A stretch of 56,982 nt of DNA from the NCBI GenBank assembly GCA_003132145.1, contig PKWU01000054.1, forward strand, positions 1 to 56,982, in the 5' to 3' direction. The translations under genes and the position numbers were made by a program. Every line of letters starts with the position of its first letter. Position 1 is the stretch's first letter. Source of the DNA: Granulicella sp. Lineage in GTDB: Bacteria > Acidobacteriota > Terriglobia > Terriglobales > Acidobacteriaceae. Shown one piece after another: positions 26,230 through 35,581 of the stretch. Under the pieces are notes generated by a model. The model made no database searches, was not told the DNA's origin, and saw only the letters and a program-made list of their open reading frames with translations.

Positions 26230-27651
26230 ATGCGCGGCCTGTTTTTCAAAGTGTTCGTTATCCTGTGGATCGCGCAGAGCCTGATCTTCGTGATCTCAAC
26301 AGCGCTGATTGTCCGGCATCATTTTGACAGCCCTGTTGTTTTCTTCGATACCCTGTACAGCAGTTTGCACAACGAAGCCAAAGAGAGCGTATCCAGCTTT
26401 GAATCGGGAGGCTGCGACGCGCTGCTCGCGTATGCCGGAGCACACGACCATGCGATTGCCCTTAGCGATACGGCGGGAAACGACCTGTGCGCCGTACCCG
26501 GCGCGCAAAGTTCGATAGCAGGTGTTGACCCCAGGAGCATTGCGGGCAGGCAGGTGGGGAAACAATATGTATGGAGCGTGCCGGTAACCTCGATCAGCGG
26601 GAAGCGCTACATTTTCCTGCTGAGCAGGCCGCATACTCCGATCAAGGTGACCTGGGGGAAGAACCTGCTGTTCTTCGCATTTCCTCAATTGCCGGTAGCA
26701 ATTGTTGTCGGTGGGATAACGACGTTTGTGCTCGTACTACTGGTTACGCGCCCGATTGTTAGGTTGAGAAAAGCGGCCCATGAGCTGGCGCAGGGCAACC
26801 TCGGTACGCGAGTGGCCGAGCCGGGTTCGCAGGTGCGTGTTTTTGAGGGCGATGAGATTCAAGCGCTGATCCATGACTTTAACCATATGGCGGAACGGTT
26901 GGAATCCCTGGTGAGCGCACAAAAGCTTCTCCTCAGGGATGTGTCTCACGAACTACGCTCGCCACTGGCCCGTCTCAGCGTCGCGCTGGAGCTGGCGCAC
27001 GAAGATGCAGATCCAGACATGGCAGCCCATCTTGAGCGCATCGAGCGGGAAACCAAGAATCTGAATCAACTGATCGGCCAGTTGCTCACGCTGTCGTCCA
27101 TGGAGGCGATCGAAAAGACGATAAACTTCGAGCCTCTATCTCTCAACCAGCTCATCGAAGATATGATTCAAGATGCGACGTACGAGGCCCAACGACGGCA
27201 AAGCGCTGTGGTTCTTTGCGCGAGCGATCAGTGCGTCATTCTTGGCAATCAGCAGTTGCTGCACCGGGCGATCGAGAATGTCATACGCAACGCGATTCAA
27301 TATACCGAAGCAGGTTCCGAGGTAGAGATCACGCTCACCGTCTCGCAGGAGCAGGAGGGCCGGATGGCCGTACTCGATGTGAATGATCGCGGACCCGGTA
27401 TTCCGGAAAATGAGCTCGACTCCATCTTCCTGCCTTTTTACCGCGTCGATTATGCGCGAAGCCCTCACACTGGAGGCTCTGGTGTAGGACTCGCCATCGC
27501 AGAACGCGCAGTAAAACTGCATGGAGGAGATTTGCGCGCGTTCAACCGGCCCAATGGTGGTGCAACAATCCGAATGCGGCTTCCGATCACTCAGGGTGTC
27601 AAGGGCGGAGTAAAACCAGGCCACTGCGGCGGAGTAAAAGTAGGCCAGTAG
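26230..27651 (+). CDS. Sensor histidine kinase, Cpx-like, 3' end fused to an IS end
   Basis: The 473-residue kinase has two membrane helices (VFVILWIAQSLIFVISTAL and LPVAIVVGGITTFVLVLL) around a periplasmic sensor of about 130 residues. A HAMP domain follows, then a HisKA domain with phospho-acceptor His in VSHELRSPLARLS (near residue 239) and an ATPase domain (N-box NVIRNAIQYTEAG, DRGPGIPENE, GGSGVGLAIAERA). Related kinases end near the ATIRMRLPI strand. Here the last 18 residues (GVKGGVKPGHCGGVKVGQ) are read from an IS21-type terminus beginning at 27597. The catalytic core is complete, so activity is likely kept. Confidence 0.9.
   Translation: MRGLFFKVFVILWIAQSLIFVISTALIVRHHFDSPVVFFDTLYSSLHNEAKESVSSFESGGCDALLAYAGAHDHAIALSDTAGNDLCAVPGAQSSIAGVDPRSIAGRQVGKQYVWSVPVTSISGKRYIFLLSRPHTPIKVTWGKNLLFFAFPQLPVAIVVGGITTFVLVLLVTRPIVRLRKAAHELAQGNLGTRVAEPGSQVRVFEGDEIQALIHDFNHMAERLESLVSAQKLLLRDVSHELRSPLARLSVALELAHEDADPDMAAHLERIERETKNLNQLIGQLLTLSSMEAIEKTINFEPLSLNQLIEDMIQDATYEAQRRQSAVVLCASDQCVILGNQQLLHRAIENVIRNAIQYTEAGSEVEITLTVSQEQEGRMAVLDVNDRGPGIPENELDSIFLPFYRVDYARSPHTGGSGVGLAIAERAVKLHGGDLRAFNRPNGGATIRMRLPITQGVKGGVKPGHCGGVKVGQ
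27597..27648. repeat. IS21-family terminal repeats
   Basis: The sequence starts with TGT, as IS21 ends do, and carries two 21-nt repeats (27604-27624 and 27628-27648) of the form GGCGGAGTAAAA-N3-AGGCCA. Multiple terminal repeats are typical of IS21 elements. The inward side leads to an istB remnant. Confidence 0.65.
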
Positions 27652-27765
27652 GCAGGCAGGAAGTTGAAGGATTTGCGGGGAGTGTGGCGTCTGGAGCGTA
27701 GCGGAAGACGCCAAACGCCCTGCGGCGCGTTTAGTCCGGGGTGGTGTTGGCTGGGTGCCGGTGGG

Positions 27766-28290
27766 TCAGGAGCTGGCGGGGCTGCGTTTGCGCCGGCTCT
27801 GCTTAAGGCGGAAGCTGTCGCCGTTCATCTCCAGGATGTGGACGTGGTGGGTAAGGCGGTCGAGCAGTGCGCCGGTCAGCCGCTCGGAGCCGAGGACTTC
27901 AGTCCATTCGGCGAAGGGCAGGTTGCTGGTGACCATGGTTGAGCCGCGCTCGTAGCGCTGGCTGAAGACCTCGAAGAGCAGTTCGGCTCCGGTCTTGGAG
28001 AGCGGCACGAAGCCGAGTTCATCGACGATGAGCAGATCGTAGCTGGCAATCTGCTTCTCTCACCCCAGCAAGCACAAATCGCTTGCCGGGGACCCCGCTG
28101 GAAGCGGAGCAGCTTCTTCTCGTCGCAGGCCTCGATCAGTTCGCTGACCAGGGCGGATGCGGTGGTGAAGCGCACGCGATGGCCGTGCTGGCAGGCTGCC
28201 AGGCCGAGGGCCAGCGCGATATGGGTCTTACCGCGCCGGCTGGTTCCCGGCACGCCCTTGTGGGAGATGGTGGTCGACAACCTCCGCGCC
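27766..28290 (-). pseudogene. istB: IS21-type helper ATPase (IstB), truncated and frameshifted
   Basis: The C-terminal part is intact in one frame: PLSKTGAELLFEVFSQRYER, MVTSNLPFAEWTEVLGSERL and ALLDRLTHHVHILEMNGDSF. The N-terminal part is in another frame, with a Walker-A-like GKTHIALALGLAACQHGHR. A 41-bp palindromic repeat (28057-28097) sits exactly between the LLRFQ and KQIASYD codons and breaks the frame. The first residues are missing where IS30 sequence begins, and istA is absent. The element cannot move by itself. Confidence 0.8.
28057..28097. repeat. 41-bp REP-like palindrome inserted in istB
   Basis: The repeat contains ACCCCA, a 6-bp stem GCAAGC (28068-28073)/GCTTGC (28081-28086) with a 7-nt loop, then CGGGGACCCC. 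Removing 28057-28097 restores a continuous IstB frame, which fixes the insert boundaries. The core matches the palindrome inside hisA (8984-9018). Confidence 0.8.
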
Positions 28291-28297
28291 GGCCTCA

Positions 28298-29044
28298 GCT
28301 CCCGAGCAGATTGCGGGTACACTCAAACGCATGGCTCCGGCGCTGGCTCCCGTCCAACTCTCGCATGAGGCCATCTATCAGGCCATCTACGCCATGCCGC
28401 GCGGCGAGTTGCGCAGCGAGGTGATCGCGCTGCTGCGTCACGGTCACAACAAACGCCGCCCGCGTGCACGCGGCCATGATCGCTGCGGGCAGATCCCCAA
28501 CATGGTGCCCATCTCCGAGCGCCCCGCAGAGATCGAAGAACGGCTTGTCCCCGGACACTGGGAGGGAGATACCATCAAGGGAAAGTACAACCGCTCGGCC
28601 GTCAGCACGCTGGTCGAGCGCTCCACGCTGTTGCCCTTGCTGGCCAGGATGAACGGCACCGGAGCCGAGGCCGCCGTCGATGGATTTACCCGCGTGCTGG
28701 ACCGCGTCGAAGCGCAGAAGAGACTCAGCATCACCTACGATCGCGGCAAGGAGATGGCCCTGCACGAGACCCTCTCCGCCAATACCGGAGTCAAGGTCTA
28801 CTTCGCCGACCCGCATGCGCCCTGGCAGCGCGGCGTCAACGAGAACACCAACGGCCTCATCCGCCAGTTCCTGCCCAAAGGCGAAGACCTCAGCGTTTAC
28901 TCCCAGGAAGAACTCGACAAGTACGCTTGGCTGCTCAATGCAAGACCGAGAAAGTCGCTGGGATGGAAATGTCCCGCCGAACTCTTCCTCCCAGACTTCG
29001 ACTTCGTGAAATACTACTCAAAGTTCTTTGCACTTCGATGTTGA
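28298..29044 (+). pseudogene. IS30-family transposase lacking its N terminus
   Basis: From about APEQIAGTLKRMAPALAPVQ onward the frame encodes the core of an IS30 transposase: SHEAIYQAIYAMPRGELRSE, PGHWEGDTIKGKYNRSAVST (first catalytic Asp), LSITYDRGKEMALHETLSA (second Asp) and WQRGVNENTNGLIRQFLPKG (catalytic Glu). The N-terminal DNA-binding helices are missing where the frame meets the istB remnant at about 28290-28300. The C terminus runs to a stop at 29044. The remnant may be catalytically competent but lacks end recognition. Confidence 0.85.
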
Positions 29045-29194
29045 ATCCGGCCTTCGTTACAAGAAATAAAGTTGCCCAACGTGTATCGCCCTGTGTATAA
29101 CGGACGGCGAAAACCAATGCAAGCGAGTCTCCTCCTTGACAGGAATCGCCCGTGGGTTGGGGGTGTTGCCCGACTCACAATAGGACAAACGAAG

Positions 29195-31345
29195 ATGCTC
29201 GAATTGTCGAAGTGGTGCATGTCCGCGATGCTAGCAATGGCCTTTGCCGGAACGGCCGTTGCTCAGCCCGTCGTAGCTACGATTCGTACAGAGCAGCAGA
29301 CTGCGGCTCCGATAACGAAGTTGATCTTCGGTGGCTTTATGGAGCCTGCTACCACCCGGGTATGGGCGGAGATGCTGGGGGACCGGAAGTTCCTCAATGC
29401 GATCAACTCAAAGCCCCAGCCCGCGCCTACCGCTGGGGGCTTTGGCCGCAGAGGGGTTCAAGCCCGATGGATGCCAGTCGGTGCTGACGAATTCGTGACA
29501 ATGGACAGCGCCATGGCTTACGTCGGGGATTGGAGCCCCCTGATCCGGCTGGAGGCGAATACTCCGCAAGGCATCCGCGAGTCCGGGTTGCAATTGCGCG
29601 CGGGGAGGGCTTACACGGGGCGCGTTGTACTGGCTGGCAGCCCCGGCGCCAAGGTTGATGTCAGCCTGATTTGGGGTCCGGATCCTGCCGATCGCCAGAC
29701 GGTGAGCGTCCGCATCCGGACCGTTGAGTATGCCAAGTATCCTCTTACGTTTACATCCCGGGCTGACACGACCCAAGGCGCGTTCGAGATTACCGCGACG
29801 GGCAGCGGCTCGTTCCATATCGGAGCCACTTCTCTGATGCCAGCCGATAACGTTTCTGGATTCAGGGCCGACATGATCCGGATGCTCAAGGAGCAGGGAA
29901 TCGAGATCGCGCGGTGGCCCGGTGGCAATTTCGTCTCGGCGTATGACTGGCGGGACGGGATCGGCGACGCCGACAAGAGACCGCCGCGACGGGAGCTGGC
30001 GCGGCACTCCCTGGAGTCGAACGACATGGGGATCGACGACTTCATGACCTTCTGCCGCCTGGTTGGGGCGGCCCCTTACATTGCCGTGGATTCCGGACGA
30101 GGCGATGACCACTCCGCCGCGGAGGAGGTCGAGTATGTCAACGGCCCAGCCACCAGCAGGCTGGGACAGATGCGTGCCGCCAACGGACACCCCGCGCCCT
30201 ACGGAGTGAAGATATGGGGCATTGGCAATGAGATGTACGGGCCCTGGCAGTGGGGTTACATGCCGAACAACTATTACGCGGAGAAACACACTCTGATCGT
30301 GCGGGCTATGAGGAAGGTCGATCCTACGATCAAGGTCATCGCGTCCGGCGCGACACCCGAAGAGATGTCGTGGACGTACATTGAGAACCGGCAGTTCAAC
30401 AGCTTTCCTGGCCGCGAAACTGTTAGCGACAAGGTACCGTACGCCTTCGGATCGAAGTATGACTGGACCGGCGGGCTGCTCGCGAATTCCGCCGACTATA
30501 TCGATTATCTCGGGGAACACTTCTACGGATATCCGGACTGGTACGTCGATGAGGCGACGCAGCAGTTCGTGCCGTCCGATGAGCCGCTGGCCGACAAGGC
30601 GCGCCGGATGTCAAACCGCGTTGAGTTTAAGTTTGAGGCGTGGGACGAGTACGTGAAACGGATGCCGTCTCTGAAGGAGAAGGACATCAAGTTTGCTTTT
30701 GACGAGTGGTCGCCGCGTGGCCGCCAGGTCCCGGCAGGAAGCACTCCGGCTACGCCCGACAATCCCATGCTCAATTCGCTCACGGAGGCCCTGGTCTACC
30801 ACGAATTTTTCCGCCATTCGGATCAGGTGGGCCTGGCGGTCGCCACCGGCGGCATGGGGATGATGGCGATGGATGCCAACGGCGAGGCGATCGGCCTGCG
30901 GACGGACGGGTTGGTCATGAAGGTGCTTCATGACCACTTTGCCGGAGCGTTTCCGGTTGGCGTCAGCGGGAACTCTCCCCAGCACGATGTCAAGGGTACG
31001 GTGGCCGTCGACAAGGGCGCGCGTCCTTCGGGAAGTCCGACCTACCCGCTGGATGTGTTTGCAGCGCTCAGCGCTGACCATACGAAGCTGGAGGTTTCCG
31101 TGGTCAATCCCACCGAAACCGCACAGGATTGCAGGCTGAATCTGATGGGCGTCCAGGTTGCGGGGAGGGTGAAGGTCTGGCAGCTGACTGCGCCGACCGG
31201 CGCGGCGCCGCCTCCGGCACGCGGAGGCGGCTTGGTTTCCGCTCCGCCCGCCACGATGGCGGAAAGCACGTTGCAGCAGGCGCCCGGCACCATCACTCTG
31301 CCGCCAGCGAGCATTAGTGTGTACGAGTTTGAGGTGAAGCCGTAG
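29195..31345 (+). CDS. Secreted GH51-type alpha-L-arabinofuranosidase
   Basis: The enzyme releases arabinofuranose side chains from arabinan or arabinoxylan. The 716-residue protein starts at the ATG at 29195 (AGGA upstream) with a signal peptide (MSAMLAMAFAGTAVAQP). KLIFGGFMEPATTRVWAEML begins the fold, and IARWPGGNFVSAYDWRDGIG is a GH51 signature. The acid/base Glu is in KIWGIGNEMYGPWQWGYM (near residue 346) and the nucleophile Glu in KFAFDEWSPRG (near residue 503). The region at about residues 60-225 resembles a carbohydrate-binding insert. The C-terminal part has a short Pro/Gly-rich run (GAAPPPARGGG). It opens the polysaccharide island. Confidence 0.88.
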   Translation: MLELSKWCMSAMLAMAFAGTAVAQPVVATIRTEQQTAAPITKLIFGGFMEPATTRVWAEMLGDRKFLNAINSKPQPAPTAGGFGRRGVQARWMPVGADEFVTMDSAMAYVGDWSPLIRLEANTPQGIRESGLQLRAGRAYTGRVVLAGSPGAKVDVSLIWGPDPADRQTVSVRIRTVEYAKYPLTFTSRADTTQGAFEITATGSGSFHIGATSLMPADNVSGFRADMIRMLKEQGIEIARWPGGNFVSAYDWRDGIGDADKRPPRRELARHSLESNDMGIDDFMTFCRLVGAAPYIAVDSGRGDDHSAAEEVEYVNGPATSRLGQMRAANGHPAPYGVKIWGIGNEMYGPWQWGYMPNNYYAEKHTLIVRAMRKVDPTIKVIASGATPEEMSWTYIENRQFNSFPGRETVSDKVPYAFGSKYDWTGGLLANSADYIDYLGEHFYGYPDWYVDEATQQFVPSDEPLADKARRMSNRVEFKFEAWDEYVKRMPSLKEKDIKFAFDEWSPRGRQVPAGSTPATPDNPMLNSLTEALVYHEFFRHSDQVGLAVATGGMGMMAMDANGEAIGLRTDGLVMKVLHDHFAGAFPVGVSGNSPQHDVKGTVAVDKGARPSGSPTYPLDVFAALSADHTKLEVSVVNPTETAQDCRLNLMGVQVAGRVKVWQLTAPTGAAPPPARGGGLVSAPPATMAESTLQQAPGTITLPPASISVYEFEVKP

Positions 31346-31487
31346 CGGACGTTTCTCTGCAACTTTCCTCTCGCTCCGTTCGTCTGCCAAGACGAATAGA
31401 AAATTACGCCCAAACTGCAGCGAATGGCGTTCGCACTGCGCGCTGCACGGGTGATTTTGTCTCTTACGTCGTCTAAACGGAGTTCTT

Positions 31488-34331
31488 ATGTTCCCACGCA
31501 TCGCTCTTACTCGGTCTCTTGCCATTCTTTCCGCTAGCCTGCTGATCTCTGTGTCCGTGCTTGGAGCCCAGGACGGCATGAACATGAAGGTGACCGACAA
31601 CGGATACCTGGATACGCGTGGGTTCAGCGTGATTCTGTATCAGAGCGTCTTCCATCCGGTCTTCGTCGATCAGAAGAACACGGCGATGGAGCTGATCCTC
31701 CATGGCCAGCGCATCGCAACCAATGGCGATGTGCGGTTGATGCCCACGCCGGAGCAGTGGGATCTGGTGGCGCAGCTCAAGGGACGGCAGGCCGACAAAG
31801 AGCACAACCGTCTGACCGCGCAGCTTTCTTTCCCGACCTACGAGATGGACTACGAGCTGGTAGTCACTCCCGAGCCGGGAGGCGTGCGCGTGAGTGTGAA
31901 CCTCGCCAAGCCGTTGCCGGAGAAGCTGGCCGGGCGTGCGGGGTTCAACCTGGAGTTTCTGCCCTCGATCTACATGGGCAAGGCTTACCTGGTGGACGGA
32001 AGCAAGGCGGGCATCTTCCCGCGCACGCCGAACGATCCGATGATCAAAGTAATGCCGCTGGCGGATGAACCGAAGAAGGCATACTACCTGGAGGACTGGG
32101 ACAAGGCCAAGGGCTACACGCAGCCGCTGCCGTTCGCCCAGGGCAAGAGCATTACGCTGGACATCGACGACGCGCTGGCTCGGGTCAACGTTAAGTCGGA
32201 CACGGCCGACCTGATGCTGTTCGATGGGCGCGACCGCGCGCAGAACGGCTGGTTCGTGCTGCGCTCGCTGATTCCTTCGGGCAAGACCACCGACGCCATC
32301 GTATGGCACATCCGGCCGGATGTGATTCCGAACTGGACGCGCCCGCCGATGATCGCGCACAGCCAGGTCGGGTATGCGCCGGATTTCTCCAAGGTCGCTG
32401 TACTCGAACTCGACCCCAAGTACAACGGGCCGCAGACGGCCAAAGTGATGCGCCTGATGGAGGACGGATCGTACAAGCAGGTGTTTGAGGGGCCACTCAC
32501 GCCTGCAACGCCCTGGATACGCTATGTCTATTCGAAGTTCGACTTCACCCCGGTCAAAGACCCGGGCCTTTACGTCATCGAGTACGCAGACCAGCGTACC
32601 GCGCCCTTCCCCATATCCAAGGACGCCTACGCCAACATCTGGCAGGACAGCCTGGACCATCACCTTGCGGTGCAGATGGATCACGTCTCGGTTCGCGAAG
32701 GCTACCGCATCTGGCACGGCGCTTCGCACCTGGACGATGGGCGCATGGCACCCGTGGTTGGGGGACAGTTCGACGGCTGGAGTCAGCCTACGGCAACCGA
32801 CGGCAAGTACAAAGGCGGCGATCACATTCCCGGGATGAACGTGGGCGGCTGGTACGATGCCGGCGACTTCGACCTGGAAGAGCCTTCAGAACTGAACGTG
32901 ATTCAGAGTCTGGCTCTGGCCTATCGCCAATTCGGCCTGAAGTACGACGAGCTTACGGTGGATGAAACCGCGCGCGAGGTCGAAATGCACCGTCCGGATG
33001 GCGTGCCGGATGCGGTGGAGCAGGTCAAGCACGGCGCATTGCTCATCCTGGCGCAGTTCCACAACATCGGCCACGCCATCCGCGGCACTCACGAACCGGA
33101 TCTGCGCCAGTACACGCACCTGGGCGACGCAGCGTCGAAGACGGACGGCCGCATCTATGACCCGACGCTCGGTCCGAACGAAGTCAAGGGCGACTACTCC
33201 GGCAAGCCGGACGACCGCTGGATCTTCACCGGTACCAACCCGTCTCAGGAATGGAACGCCATCGCGTCGCTGGCTGCAGCGGCCGATGTGCTGAAGGGCT
33301 GGGACGACGCAATGGCGAAGGACTGCCTGGATACCGCGGCCAAAGCGTGGGCCGACGAGAAGGCCAATCCAACGCCCAATCCGGGCCGCGGTGGCTTTGG
33401 CGGAGGTGCTCCGGGCGGAGGCGGCGGCGGTGTGCTGGCTGCGTCTCAGGGCGGGGCGGCTGGCGGGCCCGTGGGAGGTCCAGGCGCGGGGCCGGGCGGA
33501 CCGGGTGATTTTGGGGGACCTGGTGGGCCGGGGGGACCGGGGGACTTTGGCGGACCAGGCGGGCCGGGGGGACCGGGGGACTTTGGCGGACCAGGCGGGC
33601 CGGGTGCTCCTGCAGGCGGGGCGACCGCAGCTGCGGCCGGTGCTCCGGGCGGCTTCGGCGGCGGCGGCGGCGGTCGGGGAGGCTTTGGCGCCGCACAGGA
33701 CTGGGCTGCGGCTCTGGAAATGACCATCGCCACACATGGCGCCGAGCCCTACAAGTCCCGTCTGAAGGAGTTGTTCCCCCAGATGATCACCCCGCAGCAG
33801 ATGGGCGCTCGTGGCTGGACGGCGGTGCGGGCATTGCCTTACCTGGACGCGGGCGCGAAGGATCAGATGCACGCAGCGGTGAAGACCTACATGGAGACTC
33901 TGGACAAGCAGTTGGATGCCACCCCGTTCGGCGTGCCCCCCAGCCTGGGTACCTGGGGCGGTTCCGGCGCCGTGGTGGACATGGCTGTCCGGATGTACTT
34001 CCTGCACGAGACCTTTCCGGATCTTGTGGGCCCCGAATATACCCTTCGCGCCGTCAATTACATTCTCGGCACGCACCCGGTATCCAGCACTTCGTATGTA
34101 GCCGGCGTCGGCACAGTCTCGAAGACGAAGACGTACAGCAACAACCGCGCAGACAACTCTTATATTCCGGGCGCCGTCATTCCGGGATACATCATCATCA
34201 AGCCAGATTTTCCGGAGCTAATCGACGACTTCGGATTCCTTTGGTTCGAGGATGAAGCGGTCATTGCCGGGTCGGCAAACTGGGTCCTGGCCGGCAACGC
34301 TGCGGACGCGATCACGAAGGAATTGAAATAG
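31488..34331 (+). CDS. Secreted GH9 glycoside hydrolase (endoglucanase type) with Gly-rich insertion
   Basis: The 947-residue protein has a signal peptide (LAILSASLLISVSVLGAQ), about 250 residues I do not recognise, an Ig-like CelD_N domain (about 285-395, from IAHSQVGYAPDFSKVAVLEL), then the GH9 (alpha/alpha)6 barrel. The catalytic Asp pair is in GGWYDAGDFDLEEPSE (near 453-460), and the presumed acid Glu is in FGFLWFEDEAVI (near 922). About 100 residues of Gly/Pro/Ala-rich sequence (634-735), including a 12-residue repeat, interrupt the barrel. The likely substrate is a beta-1,4-glucan or mixed-linkage glucan. It follows the GH51 gene in the same direction. Confidence 0.85.
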   Translation: MFPRIALTRSLAILSASLLISVSVLGAQDGMNMKVTDNGYLDTRGFSVILYQSVFHPVFVDQKNTAMELILHGQRIATNGDVRLMPTPEQWDLVAQLKGRQADKEHNRLTAQLSFPTYEMDYELVVTPEPGGVRVSVNLAKPLPEKLAGRAGFNLEFLPSIYMGKAYLVDGSKAGIFPRTPNDPMIKVMPLADEPKKAYYLEDWDKAKGYTQPLPFAQGKSITLDIDDALARVNVKSDTADLMLFDGRDRAQNGWFVLRSLIPSGKTTDAIVWHIRPDVIPNWTRPPMIAHSQVGYAPDFSKVAVLELDPKYNGPQTAKVMRLMEDGSYKQVFEGPLTPATPWIRYVYSKFDFTPVKDPGLYVIEYADQRTAPFPISKDAYANIWQDSLDHHLAVQMDHVSVREGYRIWHGASHLDDGRMAPVVGGQFDGWSQPTATDGKYKGGDHIPGMNVGGWYDAGDFDLEEPSELNVIQSLALAYRQFGLKYDELTVDETAREVEMHRPDGVPDAVEQVKHGALLILAQFHNIGHAIRGTHEPDLRQYTHLGDAASKTDGRIYDPTLGPNEVKGDYSGKPDDRWIFTGTNPSQEWNAIASLAAAADVLKGWDDAMAKDCLDTAAKAWADEKANPTPNPGRGGFGGGAPGGGGGGVLAASQGGAAGGPVGGPGAGPGGPGDFGGPGGPGGPGDFGGPGGPGGPGDFGGPGGPGAPAGGATAAAAGAPGGFGGGGGGRGGFGAAQDWAAALEMTIATHGAEPYKSRLKELFPQMITPQQMGARGWTAVRALPYLDAGAKDQMHAAVKTYMETLDKQLDATPFGVPPSLGTWGGSGAVVDMAVRMYFLHETFPDLVGPEYTLRAVNYILGTHPVSSTSYVAGVGTVSKTKTYSNNRADNSYIPGAVIPGYIIIKPDFPELIDDFGFLWFEDEAVIAGSANWVLAGNAADAITKELK
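33489..33596 (+). repeat. 36-bp minisatellite in the GH9 gene
   Basis: Three head-to-tail 36-bp units lie at 33489-33524 (diverged), 33525-33560 and 33561-33596 (the last two identical), followed by a partial unit. Each encodes the 12-residue unit GPGGPGDFGGPG. The identical copies indicate recent duplication by slippage or recombination. Confidence 0.9.
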
Positions 34332-34519
34332 GGCCAGCAGTAGAAACGCCCGGCGGCTCCGAGGGGTAGATTTGGGATTTGGATACTGGCGGAGGAGACC
34401 GCCACGTTTCCTTGCGATGGCCCAGCTCATACCCGTGAATTCTTCAATGGTCGTTCAATGCGGTTGACGATCGGCTCGGGATCGAACCGGATTACTATCC
34501 TCGCTGATCAGGAGACACC

Positions 34520-35581
34520 ATGGATTCCGCGCGTCTATCTCGCAGACTTGACTCAGGCATATCTGCTTTCCGCTTGCTCACGGCCACAACAGCAGCGATC
34601 GTTCTCCTCACCAGATGTTCGCTCTGGTCCCAGGCGGCCAAGCAGACGCCGGTCGTCGGCAAGTCCCTTCGCTACTGCAATCCGCTTCCGCTGGAGGCGT
34701 CGTCGAAGGACGGCTCTCCGCAGGGCGTTAGTCTTGGCGACGTCACGGTCGTCCGCGATGGCAACTTGTACTACATGTTCGGCACCGGCGGCGGTGGTGG
34801 CTTCGGTCAAGCCGGTCCCGGCGGCGCGAATGCCGCGGCCAACCTGGGAACGACCGGGCAGGGCACTGGAGCCCAGGGCGGCGTAGTCGCGCAGAACGCA
34901 GCGGGAGCCGCTGGTGGCGGCGCTCCCGGCGTTGGAGGGCTGGGCGGTGGCGGCTTCGGCGCACCCGATGAGTGGAAAGCCACGCTGGAGCTGCTTATCG
35001 CGACAAGCGGCGGCGACGCGTATAAGAAGCGGCTGGCGGAGATGTTCCCTCAGCAGCGATTCGGTGCGTCCGGCTGGATGGCGGTCCGCGCATTGCCATA
35101 CATGGATGCAGCCTTCAAGAAGCAGTTCGAAGATGCGGTAAAGGTGTACGTGCCGCAGCTGGACACTGACCTGGCGCAGACGCCCTTCGGCGTTCCGCCC
35201 AGCCTGGGCACATGGGGCGCGGCTCCTTCGGTCGCCGACATGGGCACACGCATGTACTTCCTGCACAAGGCATTCCCCGAACTGGTCGGGACGGAGTATA
35301 CCCTGCGCGCCGTCAACTATCTGCTGGGCACTCATCCGGTGTCGAGCACGTCGTACATCTCCTCGATCGGTACCGTCTCCAAGCTGAAGGCGTACGGGAA
35401 CAACCGCGCCGATAATACCTTCATCCCGGGTGGCCTGATTCCGGGCTACATCATCATTAAGCCGGACTTCCCGGAGGCGATTGACGACTTCGGCTTCCTC
35501 TGGTTTGAGAATGAGTACACTATTGGCGTAGCCAGTAAGTGGATTTTGGCAGCCAATGCCGCCAATGCGCTGGCCAAGTAG
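34520..35581 (+). CDS. Chimeric protein: GH43-like N terminus joined to a GH9 C terminus
   Basis: This 353-residue protein has a signal peptide-like start, then NPLPLEASS and GVSLGDVTVVRDGNLYYMFG. That matches the opening blade of GH43 enzymes with its Asp, and it breaks off at GTGGG. A Gly/Ala-rich stretch (about residues 90-150) follows. From GAPDEWKATLELLIATSGGD onward it parallels the last 225 residues of the upstream GH9 protein (shared TPFGVPPSLGTWG, LGTHPVSSTSY, IPGYIIIKPDFPE), with FLWFENEYTI keeping the acid Glu. The GH9 DAGD motif and most GH43 blades are missing, so hydrolase activity is unlikely. AGGAG precedes the ATG at 34520. Confidence 0.8.
   Translation: MDSARLSRRLDSGISAFRLLTATTAAIVLLTRCSLWSQAAKQTPVVGKSLRYCNPLPLEASSKDGSPQGVSLGDVTVVRDGNLYYMFGTGGGGGFGQAGPGGANAAANLGTTGQGTGAQGGVVAQNAAGAAGGGAPGVGGLGGGGFGAPDEWKATLELLIATSGGDAYKKRLAEMFPQQRFGASGWMAVRALPYMDAAFKKQFEDAVKVYVPQLDTDLAQTPFGVPPSLGTWGAAPSVADMGTRMYFLHKAFPELVGTEYTLRAVNYLLGTHPVSSTSYISSIGTVSKLKAYGNNRADNTFIPGGLIPGYIIIKPDFPEAIDDFGFLWFENEYTIGVASKWILAANAANALAK

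Noticed and set aside
33489..33596. Regular repeats resembling a CRISPR array
   Set aside because: Units are contiguous without spacers and encode a Gly/Pro repeat in frame within the GH9 gene.
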